A DNA stretch of 64,000 nucleotides, taken from the NCBI GenBank assembly GCA_021201335.1, contig JAJQFD010000042.1, forward strand, positions 186,001 through 250,000, in the 5' to 3' direction. Made by a program: the position numbers and the translations under genes. Under the pieces are notes generated by a model. It did no database searches, was not told the origin of the DNA, and saw only the letters and a list, made by a program, of their open reading frames with translations. Source of the stretch: Bacteroides sp. (GTDB taxonomy: Bacteria; Bacteroidota; Bacteroidia; Bacteroidales; Bacteroidaceae). Below are positions 54,787 to 62,951 of this stretch, one piece after another (position 1 is the stretch's first letter; every line of letters begins with the position of its first letter).

Positions 54787-54794
54787 CAAAAGTA
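54787..54794 (-). promoter_or_regulatory. -7 promoter box of pta-ackA
   Basis: Minus strand TACTTTTG, about 60 nt before the pta start. Confidence 0.65.
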
Positions 54795-54800
54795 CATAAA

Positions 54801-54822
54801 ATTGCAATATACACATTGCAAT
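54801..54822. promoter_or_regulatory. Candidate operator: two ATTGCAAT palindromes
   Basis: The self-complementary octamer ATTGCAAT occurs at 54801-54808 and 54815-54822, separated by 6 nt, placing it just upstream of the pta -7 box where the -33 element would sit. Spacing (14 nt centre to centre) and palindromic form suggest a dimeric regulator. Confidence 0.55.
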
Positions 54823-54976
54823 TTGAGGTATTTTTATTCACTGAAGTACAATTATTATATTATTTAGCGTTTAAGGGAAAGAGGGGATATAAAATAAGAA
54901 TTAGTTGAAAATCACGAAACCGTTTAAATTCTTACTTCTTAACTTCTCACCCATTCCTTCGTACTTATTTATTCAC

Positions 54977-54984
54977 TACCTTTG
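54977..54984 (+). promoter_or_regulatory. -7 promoter box of lrgA
   Basis: TACCTTTG, 23 nt before the lrgA ATG; no TTG at -33. Confidence 0.5.
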
Positions 54985-55007
54985 CTTCGTTTTTAAAAAT
55001 AGGTATT

Positions 55008-55355
55008 ATGATACGTCAATGCGCCATTTTGTTTGGCTGTCTGGCATTGGGTGAATTAATTGTTTATCTTACCGGAATCAAACTGCCTTCCAGCATTATA
55101 GGGATGTTAGCGCTTACCCTTTTTCTTCAGTTAGGCTGGATTAAATTACAATGGGTACAAGGTCTGTCGGACTTTCTGGTTGCCAATCTCGGTTTCTTTT
55201 TTATTCCGCCCGGTATTGCATTGATGCTTTATTTTGATTTAATCAAAGCAGAATTGCTTCCCATCGCAGTATCGATTATAGTCAGTACGATACTTGTATT
55301 AATCGTTACGGGATGGATTCATCAGATTACCCGGAAAAAACTGAAAAAGAAATGA
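55008..55355 (+). CDS. lrgA: LrgA/CidA-family membrane protein
   Basis: A 115-residue protein with four transmembrane helices and the family pattern LGELIVYLTGIKLPSSIIGMLAL, FLVANLGFFFIPPGIALMLY. LrgAB-type systems act as holin-like proteins or, in the PftAB case, as pyruvate transporters; the adjacent pta-ackA would suit the latter. The stop overlaps the ATG of lrgB (ATGA). Confidence 0.9.
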   Translation: MIRQCAILFGCLALGELIVYLTGIKLPSSIIGMLALTLFLQLGWIKLQWVQGLSDFLVANLGFFFIPPGIALMLYFDLIKAELLPIAVSIIVSTILVLIVTGWIHQITRKKLKKK

Positions 55356-56048
55356 GTTACCTGGAAAATAAATTCTTCCTTATATTTATCACCTTTGGTG
55401 TTTTTTATGTGGCAAAAGTAGCTTATAAAAAAAACCGGATATGTATTGCTCAACCCGATCCTGGTAACGATTGCCGTACTGATTCTCTTTCTTCAATTAA
55501 CAGGCATCAGTTATGAGACTTACAGTGAAGGGGGAAAGTTGATTGAATTCTGGCTGAAGCCAGCCGTTGTGGCTTTAGGAGTGCCCTTATATCTTCAGTT
55601 AAAACAGATCAAGAAACAGCTTCTTCCTATCTTGCTTTCGCAGCTGGCCGGATGTATTGTAGGTATTGTATCCGTAGTTCTTATTGCTCATTTTCTCGGA
55701 GCGAGCCGGGAAACAGTCTTATCCCTGGCACCGAAATCAGTCACTACACCGATTGCGATGGAAGTATCGAAAGCAATAGATGGCATTCCGGCACTCACTG
55801 CAGCGGTAGTAGTTTGTGTGGGAATATTCGGCGGAGTGGCAGGATTCAAAGTGATGCAATTAATGAAAGTTGATCACCCGATTTCGCAAGGCCTCTCCAT
55901 TGGTACGGCAGCACATGCATTGGGAGCCTCCACAGCTATGGGCATCAGCAGTCAGCACGGAGCTTATGCCAGTTTAGGACTTATCCTGAACGGTATATTA
56001 ACGGCTCTTTTAACTCCTACACTTCTAAAATTATTAGGCTTTTTATAA
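55352..56048 (+). pseudogene. lrgB: LrgB-family membrane protein, interrupted by a frameshift in an A8 run
   Basis: Translation from ATG 55352 gives MSYLENKFFLIFITFGVFYV, then enters a run of eight A (55427-55434) and leaves the family frame, ending at 55516. The family sequence resumes in another frame as KTGYVLLNPILVTIAVLILF and continues to 56048 with LSQLAGCIVG, LAPKSVTTPIAMEVSKAIDG and SIGTAAHALGAST. Removing one A restores one continuous protein of about 230 residues. It may be a true mutation, a slippage switch or a sequencing error in the homopolymer. The overlap with lrgA shows the intact pair is an operon. Confidence 0.85.
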
Positions 56049-56105
56049 CAATATCATTACCTATTTGTTTTGTTTTATATATAACGCATTCATTAACTAC
56101 ACTTT

Positions 56106-56999
56106 ATGATAACATTCAAAGATATTACACTTGAAGATAGAGAAAGGATCACGCAATATACTTTAAATAGTACCCGCAGAAATTGTGACTTGTCTTTTTC
56201 CAATCTTTGCAGCTGGCGTTTTTTATACAATACCCAGTTTGCCGAATTTGAAGGCTTCCTGCTTTTAAAGTTCTGGTCGAACAACCGATTGTCGTATATG
56301 TTGCCGGTTGGAAAAGGAGATTTAAAGAAAGCGATTGAAGCTTTAATCGACGATGCCGAACAGGAAAACGATCATTTACGTATGTTAGGAGTCTGCCCGG
56401 ATATGAGAGAAGACATTGAGGCAGTTATGCCCGGACATTTCTCCTATCGGGCTAACAGGGATTATGCCGATTATCTTTACCTGCGTACAGACCTGGCTAC
56501 ATTGACCGGCAAAAAATACCAATCGAAGCGGAATCATATTAATAAGTTCCGGAAAACCTATCAATATGAATATTTGACCATCACCCCGGAATTAATTCCG
56601 GAATGTATTCGTCTGGAAGCTGAATGGTGCAGGCAAAACAATTGCAATGAAGAAGATGGCACCAGCTATGAAGGCCGCGCCATTTCTTATGCGCTGAAGA
56701 ACTTTGAGGCTTTGGGACTAACGGGTGGAATACTACACGTGGATGGCAAAATCGTAGCTTTCACTTATGGAATGCCCATCAACCAGGATACATTTGTGGT
56801 ACACGTTGAAAAGGCTGATATCAATATTGAAGGTGCATATACAATGATAAATTATGAATTTGTCAACCGGATTCCGGAACAATTTACTTACATTAACCGG
56901 GAAGAAGACCTTGGCATTGAAGGTTTACGAAAAGCGAAGCTATCTTACAAACCTGTTCGATTACTGGAAAAGAGTATGGCTGCTTTCAACAAGGAATAA
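56106..56999 (+). CDS. DUF2156 (phosphatidylglycerol lysyltransferase-like) protein
   Basis: 297 residues matching DUF2156: MITFKDITLEDRERITQY, SNLCSWRFLYNTQFAEFEGF, KKYQSKRNHINKFRKTYQYE, GGILHVDGKIVAFTYGMP and YINREEDLGIEGLRKAKLSY. The fold is a double GNAT as in MprF aminoacyl transferases, but this is a soluble stand-alone protein. Acceptor unknown. The next gene, 11 nt later, is also of the GNAT superfamily, so the two may act in one modification. Confidence 0.88.
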   Translation: MITFKDITLEDRERITQYTLNSTRRNCDLSFSNLCSWRFLYNTQFAEFEGFLLLKFWSNNRLSYMLPVGKGDLKKAIEALIDDAEQENDHLRMLGVCPDMREDIEAVMPGHFSYRANRDYADYLYLRTDLATLTGKKYQSKRNHINKFRKTYQYEYLTITPELIPECIRLEAEWCRQNNCNEEDGTSYEGRAISYALKNFEALGLTGGILHVDGKIVAFTYGMPINQDTFVVHVEKADINIEGAYTMINYEFVNRIPEQFTYINREEDLGIEGLRKAKLSYKPVRLLEKSMAAFNKE

Positions 57000-57010
57000 A
57001 AATATCGGGC

Positions 57011-58042
57011 ATGACAGTGAAAGAGCAAGTCAAAGAATTATGGAGAATCTGTTTCGATGACACGGAAGCGTTTATCGAATTGTATTTTAAACTCCGGTAT
57101 AACGATCGTGTTAATATAGCTGTTCAGATGAATAATGAGATAATTTCTGCCTTGCAGATGATCCCCTATGAGATGACTTTGTTGGGCCAAATTATTCCGA
57201 CTTCTTATATCTCAGGTGCCTGTACCCATCCCCAATATCAGGGAAAAGGAGTGATGAAGGAATTGCTCAGAAAATCTTTTCTCCGGATGATCGATGAAGG
57301 AATATTAATCAGCACATTGATCCCTGCCGAACCGTGGCTTTTCGACTATTATGCCCGCATGGGATATTCGCCTGTCTTTAATTATAGTACCCGCACTTTG
57401 CTTGCTTCCGAATTGAAGCCATCCTCCGCTCCTATATCCATAAAAAAAAGTACGGTTTATTCTGAAGACATTTACCGATATCTCAATCGAAAGATGCATG
57501 AGCGTCCTTGCTGCATACAACATACAGCAGATGACTTTAATGTGGTAGTGGCAGACCTTATTCTTTCGCAAGGACAGACACTTTCTGCCCATCGGCAAGA
57601 AGAAATCACGGGTATTGTATTGGCCGCGCCCAAAGATGAAGTACTGGAAATCAAAGAGTTATTTGCAGAAGACAAAGAGACCACTGACCAATTGCTTTGG
57701 GAGGCTTCCCGCCTTTATCCGGATTGCAGGCAAATCTCCGTTGTGAGCCCTATGACCGGAAATTCAGATGAAACTACAGTTAGACTAGGTATGGCACGTA
57801 TTATCCATACTCCGCTCGTTCTACAACTATATGCTGTTGCTTTCCCGGAAGTTACCATAAACATCGCGCTTACGGATCATCAGCTCCCGATGAATACGGG
57901 GTTTTTCAAGATTGCTAAGGGTGAATGTGAGTTCAGTATAACAAAAGAAGAGACGACTAATTATCAGATGATGACAGTTAATGAATTAACGCGATCGGTT
58001 CTGGAACCTCTTCATCCCTATATGAGTTTAATGTTGAATTGA
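57011..58042 (+). CDS. GNAT family N-acetyltransferase (Eis-like architecture)
   Basis: 343 residues: an N-terminal GNAT domain with the acetyl-CoA loop (YISGACTHPQYQGKGVMKEL), IPAEPWLFDYYARMGYSPVF, then a second GNAT-like half (about 150-250) and a C-terminal sterol-carrier-like part (about 265-340). This is the layout of Eis-type enhanced-survival acetyltransferases. Co-directional with the DUF2156 gene. Substrate unknown. Confidence 0.82.
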   Translation: MTVKEQVKELWRICFDDTEAFIELYFKLRYNDRVNIAVQMNNEIISALQMIPYEMTLLGQIIPTSYISGACTHPQYQGKGVMKELLRKSFLRMIDEGILISTLIPAEPWLFDYYARMGYSPVFNYSTRTLLASELKPSSAPISIKKSTVYSEDIYRYLNRKMHERPCCIQHTADDFNVVVADLILSQGQTLSAHRQEEITGIVLAAPKDEVLEIKELFAEDKETTDQLLWEASRLYPDCRQISVVSPMTGNSDETTVRLGMARIIHTPLVLQLYAVAFPEVTINIALTDHQLPMNTGFFKIAKGECEFSITKEETTNYQMMTVNELTRSVLEPLHPYMSLMLN

Positions 58043-58073
58043 ACTACGTTGACCTACAGACTATATAACAAAA

Positions 58074-58111
58074 AAGTTGAGATGCTATTACAACACCTCA
58101 ACTTATCTTTT
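58074..58111 (+). terminator. Terminator after the GNAT gene
   Basis: Stem aagttgag/ctcaactt (58074-58081 with 58097-58104), loop 15 nt, followed by ATCTTTT. It is 31 nt past the stop codon. Confidence 0.65.
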
Positions 58112-58120
58112 AATCATTCG

Positions 58121-58205
58121 TTTCAAACACAACCGGAATTTCGATCAAATACAACTGGAATCTGGCCCGAATACAACCGGGATTTATCTGAAATATAACT
58201 TGTAT
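58121..58205. repeat. 22-bp tandem repeat array (four units)
   Basis: acaacc (or acaact / ataact) starts at 58129, 58151, 58173 and 58195, exactly 22 nt apart, within units of the form caaatacaaccggaattt. The same unit occurs twice at 37895-37945. It lies in the gap between two convergent genes. Confidence 0.85.
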
Positions 58206-58245
58206 TCCAATTGATGTATGACTATCTTTTCGAGTGCTTGCTCCC

Positions 58246-59574
58246 TTATAATCCGCTGAAATCAACTCCTTCAAATACCAGCGAAGGAATTCGCCACGAA
58301 GAAGTTAAGCGGGCATCGTTTCCTGTCTCCACCAATGAGTTCCACAAAGTGAGCATGTTGCCGGTTATGTTCATTTCGTAGATAGGAGTCGTTAAGCGTC
58401 CGTTCTCAATCAGGAATCCTTCGATACCGTACGAAAAATCTCCGGTAGTACCGTTGCAATTACCACCGTTAAAACCGGTTATCAGAATTCCATTCCTTAC
58501 ACCACCGATCAATCCTTCCAGATTTTTGGAGCCTGGTTGTAATACCAGCAAAGAAGCACCGGAAATGGTAGGTTCAACTCCCATCTTCTTGGCGTAATAG
58601 GTATCAATGAAATATGTTTTCAGCACACCGTTTTCAAAAATAGGAGCTCGTTTGGTAGCTACTCCTTCACCATCAAAGTAACGGGCACCGCGGGCACCAA
58701 TCAGATGAGGCTCATCCAGCAAGGTTAGTTTATTGCTTCCTACTTTCTCATTTAACTTATTCAGCAAGAAAGAGTTTTTCTGCTGTAAAGACGAACCGTT
58801 CAAAGCACCCATCAGGGGAGAAATCAGTCGACTGGAATTCATCGGGTCAACCACCATCGTGTACTTGCCGGACTTTATCTTCTTCTGTCCCAGCTTCTGC
58901 AATACACGTTCCAATGCTTTCTGGCCAATGTTCTCTTTTATCAGCTTGTCGAAATAAATACTCGATTCGTACCAATAAGATGCAGGACGGGCTTCACCCT
59001 CTCCTTTTATACTGACACTGGCCGACATGGAATACCAGGTACTATGGCTTTCTCCTTCGAAACCATTACTGGCAAGGCGGTAATTCGCATATTCACCATC
59101 TCCCCAGGAAGACTCTACAGAAACAATCCGATCGTCTTTTCCCATTACTTCATCGGCCATGCTTTTAGCCAGAACAACTTTATCATCCGGTTGGATGGAC
59201 TCAAACTTCGAATCGGACAGTTGTAAATCAGGCTGTCCTCCTTTGTAATAACGGGAAGGATCGGGCAGTACACGCGCCAGATCTTCCGCCAGATAGCGGG
59301 TAGATTCAATTCCGTTTTTAATAAAGGTTTCCAATTCTTTTTTATCCAGACGGTTGGTGGAATAAGAACCATAACGCCCGTCTACATACAGTGCTAAACT
59401 CAATCCGTTCTCTGATGCTTGTTGCAAGCTATCCATTTTAGCATCCCGCAGATCGAAAGAAGTATTTGATTGGGCATACAGATTTACCCGCGCGGCTTGG
59501 CATCCGTTCTTTAATGCGAAGTCCATGGCCCATTGTGCTAATGCTTTATTGTTATCTGATATCATTGTTTTCAA
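58246..59574 (-). CDS. pmbA: TldE/PmbA family protein
   Basis: The 442-residue partner subunit of the TldD/TldE metalloprotease: LSLALYVDGRYGSYSTNRLD, SGKYTMVVDPMNSSRLISPL, YFIDTYYAKKMGVEPTISGA and NGGNCNGTTGDFSYGIEGFL. It lacks the HExxH zinc motif, as TldE does. No signal peptide. It follows tldD by 16 nt and ends the folP-cdaA-tldD-tldE operon. Confidence 0.9.
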   Translation of the reverse strand: MKTMISDNNKALAQWAMDFALKNGCQAARVNLYAQSNTSFDLRDAKMDSLQQASENGLSLALYVDGRYGSYSTNRLDKKELETFIKNGIESTRYLAEDLARVLPDPSRYYKGGQPDLQLSDSKFESIQPDDKVVLAKSMADEVMGKDDRIVSVESSWGDGEYANYRLASNGFEGESHSTWYSMSASVSIKGEGEARPASYWYESSIYFDKLIKENIGQKALERVLQKLGQKKIKSGKYTMVVDPMNSSRLISPLMGALNGSSLQQKNSFLLNKLNEKVGSNKLTLLDEPHLIGARGARYFDGEGVATKRAPIFENGVLKTYFIDTYYAKKMGVEPTISGASLLVLQPGSKNLEGLIGGVRNGILITGFNGGNCNGTTGDFSYGIEGFLIENGRLTTPIYEMNITGNMLTLWNSLVETGNDARLTSSWRIPSLVFEGVDFSGL

Positions 59575-59590
59575 TCTTTGTGTTCGTTAC

Positions 59591-61123
59591 TTAACTTTCT
59601 CCACCCACTGTTAATTTGCTGACTAAAGCAGAAGGCATTCCAAAAGTCACCGGGCAAGATTGTCCGTTCTTACCGCAGGTGCCGGTATTGTTTTCAATTA
59701 AGTCGTTACTGGCCACCATCGTGATATCTGCCAGAGCCTTCGGTCCGTTTCCGATGATATTGATATCCCGGATGGGTTGCGTCAGTTTACCATCTTCAAT
59801 CATATATCCCGATTTAACGAAGAATGTAAAGTCACCGGCTCCAATCTGAACCTGTCCGTTGGTGAAGTTATCCACATAAACACCTTTCTTTACAGAAGCA
59901 ATAATATCTTCTTCTTTCATGTTGCCTGCCTCCATATAGGTAGAACGCATACGAGGCATCGGCGTATAGCGGAACGATTCGCGTCGTCCGTTTCCGGTGG
60001 AAGCAATTCCGTAATGTTTGGAACTAATACGGTCGTGCAAGTAACTGGCCAATACGCCGTCTTTTACAATGTATGTTTTTTGTCCTTCCACGCCTTCATC
60101 ATCCACATTGATAGAACCCCGATTGAAAGGGATCGTTCCATCATCCACTACTGTTATATGTTCATCGCAGATTTTCTTATTCAGCTGGTCGGAAAAGATA
60201 GATATATTTTTCCGGTTGAAATCGGCTTCAAACGCATGACCAATAGCTTCGTGCAACAGAATACCCGAACCACCGGCACCCATTACTACCGGCATCTCAC
60301 CACCCTTCGGTTTGATGGCTTTAAACATAATTGAAGTGCGATCAACGGTTTCGCGCGCTACGACATTGATCACATCATCCGAAAGAAACTCGAAACCTTT
60401 ACGGTAACCTCGTGATGAAAAACCGCTTTCGTATTTTCCGTTTTCTTCCATCACACAGTTGGCAATCAGGGAAACCATCGGACGGTAATCGTAATACATC
60501 ACTCCTTCCGAGTTACAGAACAGGATATGTGAAGTTGAATCGTTCAAGGAAGCGTTTACTTTCTGCACACGTTTATCGAGAGAAAAGATCTTATCATTTA
60601 GCTTTTGAAGATAAGGCATTTTATCTTTCACGATGACATCTTCCCATGGCGTATTGATGGCATAGTAATTCTTGGTAATCGGCTTTTCGGTCAGATTCAC
60701 CGGAGTCTTTACCTGTCCGTCGGAAGCGATACGTGCGGCTGTGCGTGCTGCTTTAGTCATTTCTTCCAGTGTAATGTTTTCCACATATGCGTATCCACTC
60801 TGATCGCCGGATAAAACACGCACACCCATACCATAGTCGATATTAGAATTGCAACGGTTTACGGCTCCATCCTGTAATCCGATATTATTATGGAAGGAAT
60901 GTTCAAAATAAAGATCGGCATAGTCGCCTCCTTTCTCCAGCGCTGCAGTTAATACTTTCTTTAAGTCTGCTTCCGTCACTCCAAAATGAGCCAGTGCATT
61001 GGCAATGCCTGCCTTTTGATCCGATCCTCCCGAACAACCGATCAATGAACCGGCAAGAGAGGGAGCAGCAAGAGATCCTAGCAACGCCCATCCTCCTGAT
61101 TTTAAAAAATTACGTCTATCCAT
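59591..61123 (-). CDS. tldD: TldD-family metalloprotease with export signal
   Basis: 510 residues with the catalytic GILLHEAIGHAFEADFN (HExxxH, about residue 290), AGSGILLHEA-type context, GNGRRESFRYTPMPRM and NTGTCGKNGQSCPVTFG. The first 30 residues are unusual for TldD: MDRRNFLKSGG is a twin-arginine-like motif, followed by a hydrophobic stretch and a lipobox SLIGC (Cys30), so the protein is predicted to be exported and lipidated. Its partner TldE, encoded 16 nt downstream, has no signal. Confidence 0.9.
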   Translation of the reverse strand: MDRRNFLKSGGWALLGSLAAPSLAGSLIGCSGGSDQKAGIANALAHFGVTEADLKKVLTAALEKGGDYADLYFEHSFHNNIGLQDGAVNRCNSNIDYGMGVRVLSGDQSGYAYVENITLEEMTKAARTAARIASDGQVKTPVNLTEKPITKNYYAINTPWEDVIVKDKMPYLQKLNDKIFSLDKRVQKVNASLNDSTSHILFCNSEGVMYYDYRPMVSLIANCVMEENGKYESGFSSRGYRKGFEFLSDDVINVVARETVDRTSIMFKAIKPKGGEMPVVMGAGGSGILLHEAIGHAFEADFNRKNISIFSDQLNKKICDEHITVVDDGTIPFNRGSINVDDEGVEGQKTYIVKDGVLASYLHDRISSKHYGIASTGNGRRESFRYTPMPRMRSTYMEAGNMKEEDIIASVKKGVYVDNFTNGQVQIGAGDFTFFVKSGYMIEDGKLTQPIRDINIIGNGPKALADITMVASNDLIENNTGTCGKNGQSCPVTFGMPSALVSKLTVGGES

Positions 61124-61143
61124 TCGTTATCGTGTTAAAGTGA

Positions 61144-61911
61144 TTATTCATATTTGGTTAACAAACTTTCCAGTTCTTCGGCATTCAAACGCAAGTAAAA
61201 TTGTCCGCGATAAGCCACGGAAATAGCACCTGTTTCCTCGGATACAATGATAGCATGTGCATCCGATTCCTGTGAAATCCCCATAGCGGCCCGATGCCTT
61301 AGCCCCAGTTCTTTTGGTATAGTTAGATCGTGGGATACTGGCAGAATACATCCAGCAGCTTTTATTCTCTTCTTGCGAATGACCATAGCTCCATCGTGCA
61401 AAGGACTATTTTTGAAAAAGATATTCTCAATCAGCCGCTGACTGACGGTAGCATCCAGCACTTCACCTGTTCGGATTACCTCGTCGAGTGGCATATTGTG
61501 TTCAATTACAATCAGCGCGCCCACTTTTTGTTTTCCCATGCTTATACAAGCCATTACAATAGGCAGGATATCAGGATTCTGTTGTTTCTCTTGTTTGTTT
61601 CGAACAAAGAACCGGATGATGGCATTCACCTGCCGGTGCGTCCCCAGTGTAAAAAGGAAACGACGTATCTCATCCTGGAACAATATGATGATGGCCAGCA
61701 CACCGACACTCACCAATTTATCGAGTATAGAACCCAGCAAGCGCATCTCAAGCACCTGTGAAACAATGACCCAGATCATTATGAAAATCAGAACTCCGGC
61801 AAACACATTGAATGAACCGGAATCTTTCATCAGCTTGTAGGTGTAGTACAATAGCAAAGCTACAAGCAATATATCAATGAAATCTTTTATACCAAAATTA
61901 AAAAACAACAC
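61144..61911 (-). CDS. cdaA: Diadenylate cyclase
   Basis: Makes the second messenger cyclic di-AMP from ATP. 255 residues: three N-terminal transmembrane helices (about 5-80) and a DisA_N domain with both active-site motifs, DGAMVI and LRHRAAMG. Member of the CdaA class. It follows folP by 13 nt, an arrangement common in Bacteroidetes, and tldD follows 20 nt later. Confidence 0.95.
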   Translation of the reverse strand: MLFFNFGIKDFIDILLVALLLYYTYKLMKDSGSFNVFAGVLIFIMIWVIVSQVLEMRLLGSILDKLVSVGVLAIIILFQDEIRRFLFTLGTHRQVNAIIRFFVRNKQEKQQNPDILPIVMACISMGKQKVGALIVIEHNMPLDEVIRTGEVLDATVSQRLIENIFFKNSPLHDGAMVIRKKRIKAAGCILPVSHDLTIPKELGLRHRAAMGISQESDAHAIIVSEETGAISVAYRGQFYLRLNAEELESLLTKYE

Positions 61912-61924
61912 AGGCTATGCTAAT

Positions 61925-62800
61925 TTACGATTGACAATTAAGAATTGTTTCCGAAGCTTTGTTTAATGCTTCAACTATGCGAACTGCTTCTACAGCTTGT
62001 TTTACATCATGTACACGAAGAATATCAGCCCCCTTCAGTAAAGAGATGGTATTAAGTACTGTAGTTCCATTCAAGGCATCTTGTGCAGATACATTCAGCA
62101 GGCGCGTTATCATGGACTTACGGGATACCCCGACTAACACGGGCAGTTTGAATACCGCCAGTTCCTCCAATACGGCCATCAGTTGGTAGTTATGTTTTAC
62201 TGTTTTACCAAAGCCGAAACCCGGATCAAGAATAATGTCCTTCACTCCCCTGTCACGGAGTTGCTGCACCTTTTCAGAAAGATAATAAAATACTTCTTTC
62301 ACCACGTTCTCGTAATGAGGCTCCTGTTGCATGTCCTGGGGAATTCCCTGCATGTGCATCAGGATGTAAGGTACATTTAGACTAGCCACTGTATCGAACA
62401 TATTCGGATCCATTTCTCCGCCGGAAATGTCGTTAATGATAGCTACTCCATATTCTTCCACACACATCCTAGCAACATCCGCCCGAAAAGTATCTACAGA
62501 AACAATGGCATCCGGATGGTTCTTTCTTAGGATATCAAGACCGAAACGCAAACGGGCTTTCTCTTCTTCAGCAGAAATATGAACGGCATTGGGCCGTGAA
62601 GAATAAGCTCCTACATCAATCATCGAAGCTCCTTCTTCCAGAATCCGGGTAGCCCGATCCCTGATGTCGCTTTCGGTTTGCATCCGGCTGTCGGCGAAAA
62701 AAGAATCCGGGGTGATGTTCAATATCCCCATAACCTGGGGTTGTGAAAGGTCCAATAAACAACCATTCACATTTATGTATTTTGGATAGGATGTATTCAT
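61925..62800 (-). CDS. folP: Dihydropteroate synthase
   Basis: Condenses pABA with dihydropterin pyrophosphate in folate synthesis; target of sulfonamides. 291 residues with VMGILNITPDSFF, ASMIDVGAYSSRP, SVDTFRADVARM, INDISGG, ILDPGFGFGKTVKHN and VGVSRKSMI. Start at MNTSYPKY (62800); the longer frame begins at 62839 inside the -7 promoter box and is rejected. First gene of the folP-cdaA-tldD-tldE operon. Confidence 0.95.
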   Translation of the reverse strand: MNTSYPKYINVNGCLLDLSQPQVMGILNITPDSFFADSRMQTESDIRDRATRILEEGASMIDVGAYSSRPNAVHISAEEEKARLRFGLDILRKNHPDAIVSVDTFRADVARMCVEEYGVAIINDISGGEMDPNMFDTVASLNVPYILMHMQGIPQDMQQEPHYENVVKEVFYYLSEKVQQLRDRGVKDIILDPGFGFGKTVKHNYQLMAVLEELAVFKLPVLVGVSRKSMITRLLNVSAQDALNGTTVLNTISLLKGADILRVHDVKQAVEAVRIVEALNKASETILNCQS

Positions 62801-62836
62801 ATCACGAAAATAAGTGTATTTATAAACGAACAGACA

Positions 62837-62844
62837 CAAAATTA
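62837..62844 (-). promoter_or_regulatory. -7 promoter box of the folP operon
   Basis: Minus strand TAATTTTG, with a TTTG 16 nt upstream (short spacer). About 37 nt before the preferred folP start. Confidence 0.55.
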
Positions 62845-62898
62845 TAAATAAAAATCACACCAAAGGAGCATAATATCGTTTTTCTTTCGGTTGGGGAA

Positions 62899-62928
62899 TT
62901 GCAGAACAAATATTATCAACTATATTTG
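62899..62928 (+). promoter_or_regulatory. Promoter of murF
   Basis: TTG at 62899-62901, a 19-nt spacer and TATATTTG at 62921-62928, followed 23 nt later by the murF ATG. Confidence 0.75.
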
Positions 62929-62951
62929 TTTTAGTAATTAATTATTTCAGT

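Noticed and set aside
62801-62839. Longer folP N-terminus from 62839
   Set aside because: The start lies in the -7 box, and the extra residues are not family-like.
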